This document shows positions 1-8,251 of a stretch of 64,000 bases of DNA, in pieces. The stretch lies in contig BGKB01000018.1 in NCBI GenBank assembly GCA_003116975.1, positions 310,001-374,000 of the forward strand. Direction: 5' to 3'. The notes under the pieces were generated by a model. That model did not search any database. It was given only the letters and a program-made list of their open reading frames with translations, and was not told the DNA's origin. This DNA is from Aurantiochytrium sp. KH105. Its lineage: Eukaryota; Sar; Bigyra; Thraustochytrida; Thraustochytriidae. The translations under genes and the position numbers were made by a program. Numbering within the stretch: the stretch's first letter is position 1; each line of letters opens with the position of its first letter.

Positions 1-736
1 AGGGGAGCCAATCTTTGTCGTCGCAGTACTGCATAAAGTAGTACGGGTCGTCTTCGAGAATGAGGAGATCGTGCTTGCAGGCCACTGCGTAGAGCTCGTG
101 TCTGCGCTCCTTGCTTAGCGATGTACCCCGTGGGTTGGATCCCGTCGGAATCACGTAGAGTACCTTGGGCTTGGGCTGGTCCGGATGATTCTGCGTCCAA
201 GAGGAAAGCATGGTGTCCAGCTCCGATGGCACGAGACCGAACCAGTCGGTCTTGACGGGGGCCATCTTGCATCCGTGCGCCTTGAGAAAGCTCAGCACGC
301 TCGAATACGTGACGTCTTCGACAAGGATTGTGTCAGTGGTCTCGACCAGACACTCGAGTGCCTTGGTCACGGCATCTTGACTACCCGTGGACACGAAGAT
401 GCCCCGGTTCTCGCGGCATCCCGCCGGGGGCGAGTGAAAGTGATCTTGAAAGTCTCCGAGCAGCTTCACGAGCGCGGGCAGGCCGGCGGAAGGAGTGTAC
501 TGGAGTGTTTCGGAGATGTTGTCAAGATTCATCTCGACCTCGTCGCCCTCGGGAGAGAGCATGGTGAACGACAGCTTCGTAATTGGAAAGGTGTCCGGGT
601 TCGGCATGCCGCCCCCGAGGCTGATGGCGTTCGGCTTCGACATGTGCTTGAGAAGCGAACGGATTGCCGACGGCTCGCGCCTGCGCGCCTGCGCCGTCAG
701 GTAGCGGTCGTATCGCGTCGCCTCATTGCCTGCCAT
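1..736 (-). CDS. PLP-dependent aminotransferase, 2-aminoadipate/kynurenine (AADAT/ARO8) type, 5' part only
   Basis: Reading the minus strand from an ATG at 736 gives about 245 residues of a fold-type I, class I/II aminotransferase; the gene runs off the left edge of the window. Seen: an early AISLGGGMPNPDTFP stretch typical of the AADAT/ARO8 N-terminus, then GSQDA, then the substrate/PLP-site stretch VIPTGSNPRGT and the following LEDDPYYFMQY. An in-frame TGA lies seven codons upstream of this ATG, which fixes the start within this exon. The family transfers amino groups between 2-oxoglutarate and 2-aminoadipate, kynurenine or aromatic amino acids. The catalytic lysine would lie beyond the edge and cannot be checked. 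No intron is evident in this part. The family is clear; the exact substrate is inferred. Confidence 0.85.
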   Translation of the reverse strand, partial: MAGNEATRYDRYLTAQARRREPSAIRSLLKHMSKPNAISLGGGMPNPDTFPITKLSFTMLSPEGDEVEMNLDNISETLQYTPSAGLPALVKLLGDFQDHFHSPPAGCRENRGIFVSTGSQDAVTKALECLVETTDTILVEDVTYSSVLSFLKAHGCKMAPVKTDWFGLVPSELDTMLSSWTQNHPDQPKPKVLYVIPTGSNPRGTSLSKERRHELYAVACKHDLLILEDDPYYFMQYCDDKDWLP

Positions 737-1166
737 AGCTGCCTTCGTTGTCGCTCAGCGTGCCGTGCAGCCTTCAGGCTGCGCTTCGCAGCCGCTCAGG
801 CAAGCCCAAGATCCGGGTCTGTGTCTGCCAACTTGGATCACAAAGGTTGCGTTGACGGAGAACTTGTGCTCGACGGAGAACTTGTCTTCGACCTGCCAGG
901 GAGGGGACACGAAAGATACTGTTACTAGCCTACTAGTCGTGAATCAATCAATCAACAAATCAATCAACCATGGCAATCGGACAATGAATCGGGGACAATC
1001 AACCAACCAAAAGCAACTTCAATCTTTCGTCCGTCGTTTGCTTCATTTGCCTGGTTGCTTTTTCTGCTCATCTCAACGACTCGCTCGCCCTCTTCGAGTT
1101 GTTCCTTGAAAGGTTTTCCCTGTGTTTTCTTGCAGCAGCAGAGAGAGAGAGGGGAAAAAAAAGAAG
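737..1166. other. Intergenic/upstream region of the aminotransferase
   Basis: About 430 bases between the aminotransferase start and the tRNA 3' flank. It contains short imperfect AATC/AACC runs (about 941-1010). I see no convincing gene; open frames here are short and lack family resemblance. Confidence 0.5.
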
Positions 1167-1173
1167 AAAAAAA
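1167..1173 (-). terminator. RNA polymerase III terminator of first tRNA-Glu
   Basis: A run of seven A on the plus strand, read as T7 on the minus strand, lies five bases beyond the 3' end of the tRNA at 1179-1249. A second T8 run follows at 1155-1162. Both are typical Pol III stop signals. Confidence 0.75.
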
Positions 1174-1178
1174 TATAT

Positions 1179-1249
1179 TCCGACGCCGGGAATTGAACCC
1201 GGAGACCCACGGTGAAAGCGTGGAATGTTAACCATTACACCACGTCGGA
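1179..1249 (-). tRNA. tRNA-Glu (anticodon UUC)
   Basis: The minus strand folds as a 71-nt tRNA. The 7-bp acceptor stem pairs TCCGACG with CGTCGGA. The anticodon stem CCACG/CGTGG encloses loop CTTTCAC with anticodon TTC. A B-box-like GGTTCAATTCC forms the T arm, and an A-box-like TGGTGTAATGGTTAA forms the D arm. No intron and no encoded CCA. It decodes GAA (and GAG by wobble). A near-identical copy lies at 1345-1415 in the same orientation. Confidence 0.96.
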
Positions 1250-1334
1250 TCTTATTGAGTGCAAGTCGGCCTACACTTGCTCTTGAAAGCGAGCTTTCAG
1301 AACAAAAGTGGAAAAAAGAAAAAGGGAAAACTGC

Positions 1335-1339
1335 AAAAA
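1335..1339 (-). terminator. RNA polymerase III terminator of second tRNA-Glu
   Basis: T5 on the minus strand, five bases past the 3' end of the tRNA at 1345-1415. Confidence 0.6.
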
Positions 1340-1344
1340 TAAAT

Positions 1345-1415
1345 TCCGACGCCGGGAATTGAACCCGGAGACCCACGGTGAAAGCGTGGAATGTTAACCA
1401 TTACACCACGTCGGA
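1345..1415 (-). tRNA. tRNA-Glu (anticodon UUC), second copy
   Basis: Same 71-nt sequence as the copy at 1179-1249 as far as I can read, with the same cloverleaf and TTC anticodon. The two genes are 95 bp apart and co-oriented, each with its own T-run terminator. Sequence outside the tRNAs is not obviously duplicated apart from a few bases, so this is an old or gene-sized tandem duplication. The retroelement fossil begins 123 bp upstream of this gene's 5' end. Confidence 0.96.
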
Positions 1416-1538
1416 AGCTAGGCTTGTAGCTTGGTAGCTTCATTGCCTGGGTGAGATGGCTCCGTACTTGTTTATAAAGAATCTCGATTGGGAGAGAGTG
1501 CGCAACACATTACGTCAACGTCCGAATGGCATAGTAGA

Positions 1539-1885
1539 TGTTGCGTACCAAGCTCTTCCCGTGGTTGGGGCGCCACGCGGTCACGACCCCCGGCGTGACC
1601 TACCTGCGCGTCGCCAAATTTCTCGTCAACTTAGAATAACAACGTTGTTGGGTCGCTTTTTTTTTTGTTTTCTTTTTTAGTTGGTATAATAGGGGTATGT
1701 TGCCCGGGGCTGCCGGGCCAACGTTATGGTCAGAAAGGCAAACCCTATCACTGGTCTTGGGTTGCCTCGATCGGGTGGTCCTCGATCCCAATCTGCTTGT
1801 ATAAATCTTGTAGAACCAGGCAGAACCAAGCCTATAACAATGTAGCAAATATCCTGTGTGTGTACTGTCGGTACAGTGTGCTACA
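1539..1885 (-). repeat. Left LTR (3' LTR of the minus-oriented element)
   Basis: 347 bp, beginning TGTTGCG and ending GTGCTACA; matches 5634-5991 along nearly all its length. Confidence 0.92.
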
Positions 1886-1918
1886 GCTCCCCCTATTTGC
1901 AAATAGCAGGGTGCAGTT

Positions 1919-4900
1919 CTATGCAATCGCTTCCTCGAGGAGCTGCGCTTCTTCGTGCCCCTCCTGTCGTCGCACTCGATCAATGTATCTTTTTGTAGCC
2001 AGAGGCGACATCTTGGCCAATTTGTTCAGTGACACGAACTCGTTTGCTGCGTCATCTTCACTAAGCCCCCGCCACCGCACCTTGACTACCATTCTTCCAT
2101 TCTGGACCTTGTGCTCCAACAAACTGCCAACATGCCACGCCAATTTCTGGTGGCGTAGATGTTCCAACATCGCGTCGGTGACTCGCATGCTGCTTGACGA
2201 ATATGGCACAATGCGCGTTACGTGTGCCATCACTAGCTCTCGGGTCACCAAGTCTTCAAGCTGAAGTGTATGTCCCGACATTAACGACCTAACTCGCATC
2301 GGTCCTCGCCACTTCGGTGTCAGCTTGCTCGGCGTAGGCCTCGGGACACTCAAATACAAAACGAAGTCACCTTCCGTGACCCGGAGTCCACTCGCCTTGT
2401 CGCGCTTGTCTCGCTGACAGCGTCCTGCGTCCCGTGAGGCGATGAGCTTTTCCCTGGCATCTGTTCGTGCCGTAGCTAGTTCTTCGGCAAGTTCGGTCAC
2501 TCGTGCCTGCAGAGCTGCAGACATTGTCCGCCCTATTGTCGGATCCTGCACTCCGTCCTCTGAAGACAACGCCTCGAATGGCCCTTGGGAACCCCAACCT
2601 GACCACAACTCGAACGGTGATCGGTTTCCAAGACTCTTGATCTTCCTGGCGTTCAGGGCATGCGTGACCATCGGCAGTACCTGCTCAAAATCCGCAAAGG
2701 TAAGTCCCTTCTCGCCCAGGATGCCGGTCAGGATGTGCTTCATGACTCGATGGATACGCTCATGTGCCCCGTTTGAGGCTGGTTGATGAGCCACGGACCA
2801 TCGACACTGGATTCCTAGCCTCTCTGTGAACCGCTCCATCACATTGTTCTCAAAGTGTGAGCCGTGATCCGAGCAAATGACTCTCGGCACTCCAGCATGC
2901 TGATACCATCGCAAAAGGCCCGCCACCGTAGCGGATGCATTGGCTCGTGCCGCTGGCTCAATCATGACGTACGACGTGAGCATGCATTTCAAAACCAACA
3001 CATAGCGATTGCTTGTCTCGGTCCCGGCTGACCGTGCCATCAGCGGTACAAAATCAATGCTGATAGCTTCGCCTGGTCTGTCGGGGATGTAGGTTTCACC
3101 AAGTGGGCGCGATACCTTACCGCCCAACCTGGTTGGTAAGCACTGGATGCAGCCGTTCAAAAACTGTCGCGTGTGTCGCGTGCAATTGTTCCACCAGAAT
3201 ACCTTCCGAACGATATCTTTGGTGGGCTTCGCACCTTGGTGTCCTTGCTCGCCGACGTGTGCTATGACCAGCACGCGTGCCTGGATATTCGTTGCCTGGG
3301 CTGGGATCCAAATCCGCCACCCCTGCTTTGTGTCCACTTCGACCAAACCTCGTCTGCGCCTCGTCGGCATGCCGTGGATGGTCTTCTGGTCATCGGAGAT
3401 CCTGTCAATAGTAGTTCGTAGTTCCACTGGCAGGCTCTCCAATGCTGACTGTTCTTGAGACGAGAGTTCTTGTTGCAATAGCGCCTTTTCTTGTGCTTGG
3501 CTAATCTCCGAGATTGATGGGAAGATCTTGCCGTCCACGTGAATGCCTGGCGTCCGTGCATCATCAAAATCAAACGAAACGGCCAGTGCACCGTCGTTTA
3601 CCGTTCTTGGCGCCACCGCTGGTGCGTCCCATTGGCCTTGCTCGTCGACGAATTGAAACTCTCGTGACTCCTCGAGAACCTCTGGCTCCTCATCAGGTGC
3701 CTGCTCCGAACCTGTGGCTGCGGCGTCAGCGCCGTCGTCATGTCGTGTTCGAGCTGTCTTTTTACTATTTTTTCTGGCGGCTTTTGTTGCCAGTCCTGCC
3801 CCCTCCCCCGGTACAAAGACTGCCGGAGTAACACGACGCCGGCGTGCCCGGGGCTTGACCTGAGCCAGCGCCTTCTGGCGCAATGCCGCGAACTCCTCTT
3901 GTGGGATACGCTTCAGACAGTTTCGTACGAGTCTACCATCGGCCTTGAAGATGAAGAACTCGTGGCCGGTCTCGTGGCAGCCCGCGCACCGTGCACCTGG
4001 CTTAGCCACTACCGTGCGCTCAGGGCGCTTGCTTCTCTCCGTCCGGCCGTGCTTCAGCACCCCCTGGTCAGTCCTGGCTCGGTCAGGGCGGTCTCGCAGC
4101 ATCGTTTCGCGAGGTCCTCGCTGTCCTCGCCCCTCCACGCGCCTGGGCCGTTGTTTACGGTCAGACTCGACTCCGTCGGGCTTTCCCGCTACTCGCTCGG
4201 CGCTACCTACGAGGCTGAGAGCGTGCTCACACTCGCCAGCAAGCCCCGCAACAGCCTCCCAGATGGCCACGACACTTTTTCCGTCATCGTCATCGCCCGA
4301 GCCTTGTTTCAGCACGTAATCAAGGATCTCCAATGGTAACTTTCGCTTGATCTCCGCGTACATGTCTTGCCGCAGCGATGCAAACTCTTCCACTTTTGCA
4401 ATCAGGTGTCCGATGCTGTCGAAACCATGTCTGTCCGCGAGCTGGTGCAGCGCCCTTGTCACGCGGTCGAACCCGTCGATCACTTCGCGGATGCCCCCCT
4501 TCTGCAGGTGCGTCTGGAAAAGTTTCACGATATCCTTTGACAAATGGGTCCTGAAAATGGACCGCTCGCTAACATCGAAAATGTCCGCTAGTCTAATAAG
4601 GTCTTCATTCCTCAACGAGGCCCTCGTGATTACCACCCATCTCATCAGGTATGATTCACCTGCCTCTATAGCGTTTATGCTCATGAGATACTGCAATTCC
4701 TGCATAGCCACCTCTGGAAATCCGCGCCGCGGTTCCAATGGGGTCAGATCCATGTCGATGCACTCCCTTGTGTAGGTCCGGTACTGAGAGTGCCATTTCA
4801 GGAACTGTACCTTCGTGAACTTTGCTGGGAGAGTCGGAAGTTCTGGCGATCCTGATCTCTGTCTACCCGAGGGCTGTCCTTCGCCGGCACTTTTCGTGGC

Positions 4901-5560
4901 TTTGTGCTTATCATTGTCATCCTCGTACTTTGAACGATAACCAAGCATTTCCCCTGCCCGCGCAAGACCAGTTTTTGCCCCACTTTGGCGTCTTTTCAGC
5001 AGCATTTCGTTCTCCAAACTTTGGCTCCGGCTCCGTCGCCGTTGGGTCCTTTCCGATATGACTGGCGTCTCCGCCATGAATCCAAAATTGTCTTCAGATT
5101 CGCTATCCGAAGACACTTTGTCCTTCTGTCGCCCAAGTTTTTCCATCAGCTCGTCAACCTGCCGTTGCAGCCGTTCGGTCTCTGCCTTGACTTTCTGAGC
5201 TTCCTCTTGGGCCCTTACCATGACAACTTGTGCCTCCTCTTGGGCCTTTCGCCTGACTTCCTGGGCCTCCTCTTCGGCCCATGTCATGGCTTTCTGTTGG
5301 CGAGCTTCAAACTCCTTTTGGCGTGATGCAAAATCCTCTTGCAGAGCCTTGAAGTCCTGCTGCTGGGCTTTGAAATTCGCTTGCTGGGTGTCGAAAAATG
5401 CCATCATTTTTTTGTACAACTGTTCCATGTAAATGTTGCCATTTCCAGTTGTCCCGGTGTTGTCTCCACCGGCGGCAACGGCGGAGGCGTCACTAGCCGC
5501 CGCGGTTTCACCATTTTCCTCGTTCTGTGATCGAGGATGGTGTCTCATTGGGAGTATCAT
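1919..5560 (-). CDS. Retroelement polyprotein (gag-like plus integrase), fossil element part
   Basis: One long frame of 1,213 codons inside the LTR element. On the minus strand, in order: a Glu/Gln/Lys-rich coiled coil near the N-terminus; a helical gag-like region; a Cys/His motif beginning CAGCHETGHE (about 3990-3960); an integrase zinc-binding HHCC motif (about 3250-3120); the integrase catalytic core, with acidic residues in SIDFVPL, SDHGSHFE and NGAHERIHR (about 3060-2750); and a chromodomain-like segment with VKVRWRGLSEDD near the end (about 2100-1980). The integrase/chromodomain order fits Ty3/Gypsy chromoviruses. Protease, reverse transcriptase and RNase H parts were not recognised. 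Treated here as a fossil. Confidence 0.85.
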   Translation of the reverse strand: MILPMRHHPRSQNEENGETAAASDASAVAAGGDNTGTTGNGNIYMEQLYKKMMAFFDTQQANFKAQQQDFKALQEDFASRQKEFEARQQKAMTWAEEEAQEVRRKAQEEAQVVMVRAQEEAQKVKAETERLQRQVDELMEKLGRQKDKVSSDSESEDNFGFMAETPVISERTQRRRSRSQSLENEMLLKRRQSGAKTGLARAGEMLGYRSKYEDDNDKHKATKSAGEGQPSGRQRSGSPELPTLPAKFTKVQFLKWHSQYRTYTRECIDMDLTPLEPRRGFPEVAMQELQYLMSINAIEAGESYLMRWVVITRASLRNEDLIRLADIFDVSERSIFRTHLSKDIVKLFQTHLQKGGIREVIDGFDRVTRALHQLADRHGFDSIGHLIAKVEEFASLRQDMYAEIKRKLPLEILDYVLKQGSGDDDDGKSVVAIWEAVAGLAGECEHALSLVGSAERVAGKPDGVESDRKQRPRRVEGRGQRGPRETMLRDRPDRARTDQGVLKHGRTERSKRPERTVVAKPGARCAGCHETGHEFFIFKADGRLVRNCLKRIPQEEFAALRQKALAQVKPRARRRRVTPAVFVPGEGAGLATKAARKNSKKTARTRHDDGADAAATGSEQAPDEEPEVLEESREFQFVDEQGQWDAPAVAPRTVNDGALAVSFDFDDARTPGIHVDGKIFPSISEISQAQEKALLQQELSSQEQSALESLPVELRTTIDRISDDQKTIHGMPTRRRRGLVEVDTKQGWRIWIPAQATNIQARVLVIAHVGEQGHQGAKPTKDIVRKVFWWNNCTRHTRQFLNGCIQCLPTRLGGKVSRPLGETYIPDRPGEAISIDFVPLMARSAGTETSNRYVLVLKCMLTSYVMIEPAARANASATVAGLLRWYQHAGVPRVICSDHGSHFENNVMERFTERLGIQCRWSVAHQPASNGAHERIHRVMKHILTGILGEKGLTFADFEQVLPMVTHALNARKIKSLGNRSPFELWSGWGSQGPFEALSSEDGVQDPTIGRTMSAALQARVTELAEELATARTDAREKLIASRDAGRCQRDKRDKASGLRVTEGDFVLYLSVPRPTPSKLTPKWRGPMRVRSLMSGHTLQLEDLVTRELVMAHVTRIVPYSSSSMRVTDAMLEHLRHQKLAWHVGSLLEHKVQNGRMVVKVRWRGLSEDDAANEFVSLNKLAKMSPLATKRYIDRVRRQEGHEEAQLLEEAIA

Positions 5561-5633
5561 CTCCCATTGTCCTTGCTTCTAGAAGCAACCACTTAGCTGA
5601 TACTTGAAGCTTCAGTTTTTATTTTTTAAAAAC

Positions 5634-5991
5634 TGTTGCGCACCAAGCTCTTCCCGTGGTTGGGGCGCCACGCGGTCACGACCCCCGGCGTGACCTACCT
5701 GCGCGTCGCCAAATGTCTCGTCAACTTAGAACAACAACGTTGTTGGGCCGAGCGCTCCGCGCTCGTCCTGTTTTTTGTTTTCTTTTTTAGTTGCTAGGCC
5801 TATAATAGGGGTATGTTGCCCGGGCCAACGTTATGGTCAGAAAGGCAAACCCTATCCCTTGTCTTGGGTTGCCTCGATCGGGTGGTCCTCGATCCCAATC
5901 TGCTTGTATACTCTTGTAGAACCAGGCAGAACCAAGCCTGTAACAATGTAGCAAATATCCTATGTGTGTACTGTCGGTACAGTGTGCTACA
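5634..5991 (-). repeat. Right LTR (5' LTR of the minus-oriented element)
   Basis: 358 bp, beginning TGTTGCG and ending GTGCTACA, alignable with 1539-1885. Directly followed by taga, the proposed target-site duplication. Confidence 0.92.
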
Positions 5992-6215
5992 TAGATGGCA
6001 TTGGCAATATTCTTGTTCTCTGCATGATAAGCATGCTTACTCACTGTTTTGAAAAATTCAATGAGATAGGTGCGTCTAACGGACTGGTATAGATGAATGG
6101 CAAGATTAGTGCCTCTGATTCAGAAACGAAAAAACCACGAAAGACTTCAATGAATGATAAAGGCAACAACATCGCTGTAATCAACTAAATGGATGGCAAA
6201 TCGGTTGGCAATTTT

Positions 6216-6246
<31 letters not shown>
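6216..6246. repeat. (TAC)n microsatellite
   Basis: About ten perfect CTA/TAC units in the 3' flank of the CFAP210-like gene, within the short AT-richer gap between the retroelement and that gene. Confidence 0.95.
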
Positions 6247-6283
6247 GATCACGACGGTCGTCAAAGATAAGTTACCTCAAAAC

Positions 6284-7657
6284 TTACTTTCCACGGATCA
6301 CGTCATTCACGCAGTTGATGAGCGGGTGTGGGTTCTTGCCTTGGGCCTTGACAATGGCGATGCGTTCGCGCGCAACACGCTTAAACTCCTCAAGATCAAC
6401 CTCGGCCTGCTTCTCGAGAATCTGAGATTCAAAGATACGCTGGCGCGTCACGTCAATCTCGCGCTCGCGCTTCTCTTGCGCCTGGTTGAGCAAGACCGCC
6501 TGGTGCTCACGCGCTGCTTGGAGTTCGGCCTCATTCTCAAGACGCTCAAGTTCCTCAGCGTCCTTGTTGTGCGCGCGCCAGCGGACCGCGGCCTCGTGGT
6601 CGAGGCGCAGCTGCTCTTCACGCTGCGCCTGGCGCTCCCGGATTTGGGCCTGACGCGAATCGTCGATAGTGCGCGCAAACGCAGCACGTTTGTCGGCAAG
6701 TCTCTGCAGACGCTCGTCCTCGATGCGACGCGCCTCAGCAATCTCGTTTTCAAGACGCGTGTTGTTCGAGTCATTGATCTCCTTGAGACGGCGAATGCCC
6801 TGCTCAATCATCTCGTCCCGGCGCTTCTGCTTGGCCTTTTCGATCTTTGCAAACTGCGCCTGCTGCCGCGTCTTTAGTGCCTCTTTGTCGGCAGCGTACT
6901 TTGCAATTTTGGCATCTTCCTCAGCCTCGCGAGCGGCCAACTCGGCCTTGAGAGCGAGAAGCTTCTCGTTGGCGGCCAAAACTTCGGCTTGGTTGCGCCG
7001 TGCCGCGCGCTCCTTCTCCTTTTGGGCCTCGATGGCCAAGAGCTCTTGACGACGCGCTTCCTCTGCCATCTTGATGCCAATAGCCTGTTCCTCCTTAAGA
7101 TTCTCCACGTACCGCTGGCGAACTTCAGCGAGCTGCTCCTGCTGCACCTCGGCAATGTGTTTCGCCATGGCTTCGCGCTCGGCAGTCTCTTTGTCTTCTC
7201 GGGCCTTGGCGCGCGCCATGCTCTCGCGCTCCATATCGACAAAGCGCTGATTATACACGACTTCTGCCTCGCGAATACGCTGTTTCAGGTCGACTTGATG
7301 ATCGCGCACATGAAGACAGTCACTGAGGCGTTCGGCGGACGCCAGACGCTTTGCTTTGTCCGTGTTTCTGTAAATTGTTTGCGCCGCTTGGTCGATGATT
7401 TGTTTGCGACGTTGCGCGCGGAGCATGTCTTCTTCGGCGTCAATTTTGCGCCGCTCCTCCTCCTGCGCAGCGAGCCGTGCACGGTAGTCTTCCTCTTTTT
7501 TGCGACGCTGCGCCTCGATGGTGTCTGGCCATCTTTTCATACGCGCTTGCGACATCGCTTGCTTCTCCTCCTTGCGTCGGACGCCCTCCGTCTTGGCGGG
7601 CGGCGCCACGAGTGCCTTGAAGCCATCGTACGTCTCTTGGCTGATGCGACGCGGCAT
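6284..7657 (-). CDS. CFAP210: CFAP210 (CCDC173)-like ciliary microtubule inner protein, TPH-type coiled coil
   Basis: 457 residues from the first in-frame ATG (7657), almost entirely charged alpha-helix rich in Glu, Arg, Lys, Ala and Gln. The N-terminal RRISQETYDGFKAL corresponds to the ISKxEW-type start of CCDC173/CFAP210. It is followed by a stretch recalling the family: MKRWPDTIEAQRRKKEE, then an RRKQIIDQA...YRNTDKAKR block, and the long trichohyalin-plectin-homology coiled coil. CFAP210 binds inside ciliary doublet microtubules. In-frame codons continue upstream to about 7726 without an ATG, so a short upstream exon is possible. No globular enzyme domain is seen. Family assignment is by pattern recall; another TPH-domain ciliary protein is the main alternative. 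Confidence 0.72.
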   Translation of the reverse strand: MPRRISQETYDGFKALVAPPAKTEGVRRKEEKQAMSQARMKRWPDTIEAQRRKKEEDYRARLAAQEEERRKIDAEEDMLRAQRRKQIIDQAAQTIYRNTDKAKRLASAERLSDCLHVRDHQVDLKQRIREAEVVYNQRFVDMERESMARAKAREDKETAEREAMAKHIAEVQQEQLAEVRQRYVENLKEEQAIGIKMAEEARRQELLAIEAQKEKERAARRNQAEVLAANEKLLALKAELAAREAEEDAKIAKYAADKEALKTRQQAQFAKIEKAKQKRRDEMIEQGIRRLKEINDSNNTRLENEIAEARRIEDERLQRLADKRAAFARTIDDSRQAQIRERQAQREEQLRLDHEAAVRWRAHNKDAEELERLENEAELQAAREHQAVLLNQAQEKREREIDVTRQRIFESQILEKQAEVDLEEFKRVARERIAIVKAQGKNPHPLINCVNDVIRGK

Positions 7658-7726
7658 TTCGCCCCAAAGAAGTGTATGTGCTTGCTCAAGCTGATCTGTG
7701 TCTGCAGGCGCTGCGCCTTTCTGCAA

Positions 7727-8251
7727 GGCTGGCGATCAGACGCCGTGCGGACCAGTGCACGCGCGCAGAGAAGGCCAGCTTCTCGCCTTGCCTGTCTGCC
7801 CGTCTGCCTACCTGCTTGGCAGAGAATCAGGTTGCGTTCTCGAGGAGCAACCCCGCGACGAGTTGCTCGCTCGTCGCAAATGCGTCTCTCGCTTTGCTCG
7901 CTTTTCTTCGAAGCGTGCACGCTTCTACTAAAATGACTACCTAAGTCAAACGAGTTGGCAAAGGTTGGCGCTGCGAACAGAGAGGCACGTTCTGCCTATC
8001 GGCGGCAGGTAAGTATGTCCCTTCCAGTTGCCTTGGCCGCGTCCTGCCAGTGAGATGACCCGCTAATGAGCTAAGAAGCTAGGCAGGGCTAGGCACCGGG
8101 CATTCGTTCTTTCAACGGATCGTTTTCTTTTACTTTTCCTTTTTTTATTTTCTCTCACAAGAATCTTCTTTCAAGTCTTTTTACTTGAAATTTTGATGTC
8201 CAACAGCAACTTGCCCCTTGTTTGGGGGAATTGATCTATTGAAGTCGGGAT
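7727..8251. other. Intergenic region between CFAP210-like and FHA-WDR70 genes
   Basis: About 525 bases, presumably 5' leader/promoter of the CFAP210-like gene plus 3' flank of the next gene. Polypyrimidine stretches near 8110-8190. No gene or RNA recognised. Confidence 0.4.

Larger units (their letters stand above)
1539..5991 (-). mobile_element. LTR retroelement fossil, Ty3/Gypsy-like with integrase and chromodomain-like part
   Basis: Two long terminal repeats (1539-1885 and 5634-5991), both starting TG and ending CA on the plus strand, flank an internal region whose coding strand is minus. The 4-bp sequence taga directly abuts both outer ends (1535-1538 and 5992-5995) and is a likely target-site duplication. 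A purine-rich tract (read on the minus strand) sits just inside the left LTR, as expected next to a 3' LTR. The parts recognised are gag-like coiled coil, zinc-knuckle-like motif, integrase and chromodomain-like tail; I do not recognise reverse transcriptase or RNase H, so it looks incomplete as a self-sufficient element. The LTRs are roughly 97 percent alike by eye plus a few length differences, so the insertion is not brand new but not ancient. It lies just upstream of the tRNA-Glu pair. Confidence 0.92.

Noticed and set aside
1068-1376. 102-codon minus-strand open frame
   Set aside because: Runs through both tRNA-Glu genes; not a plausible protein.
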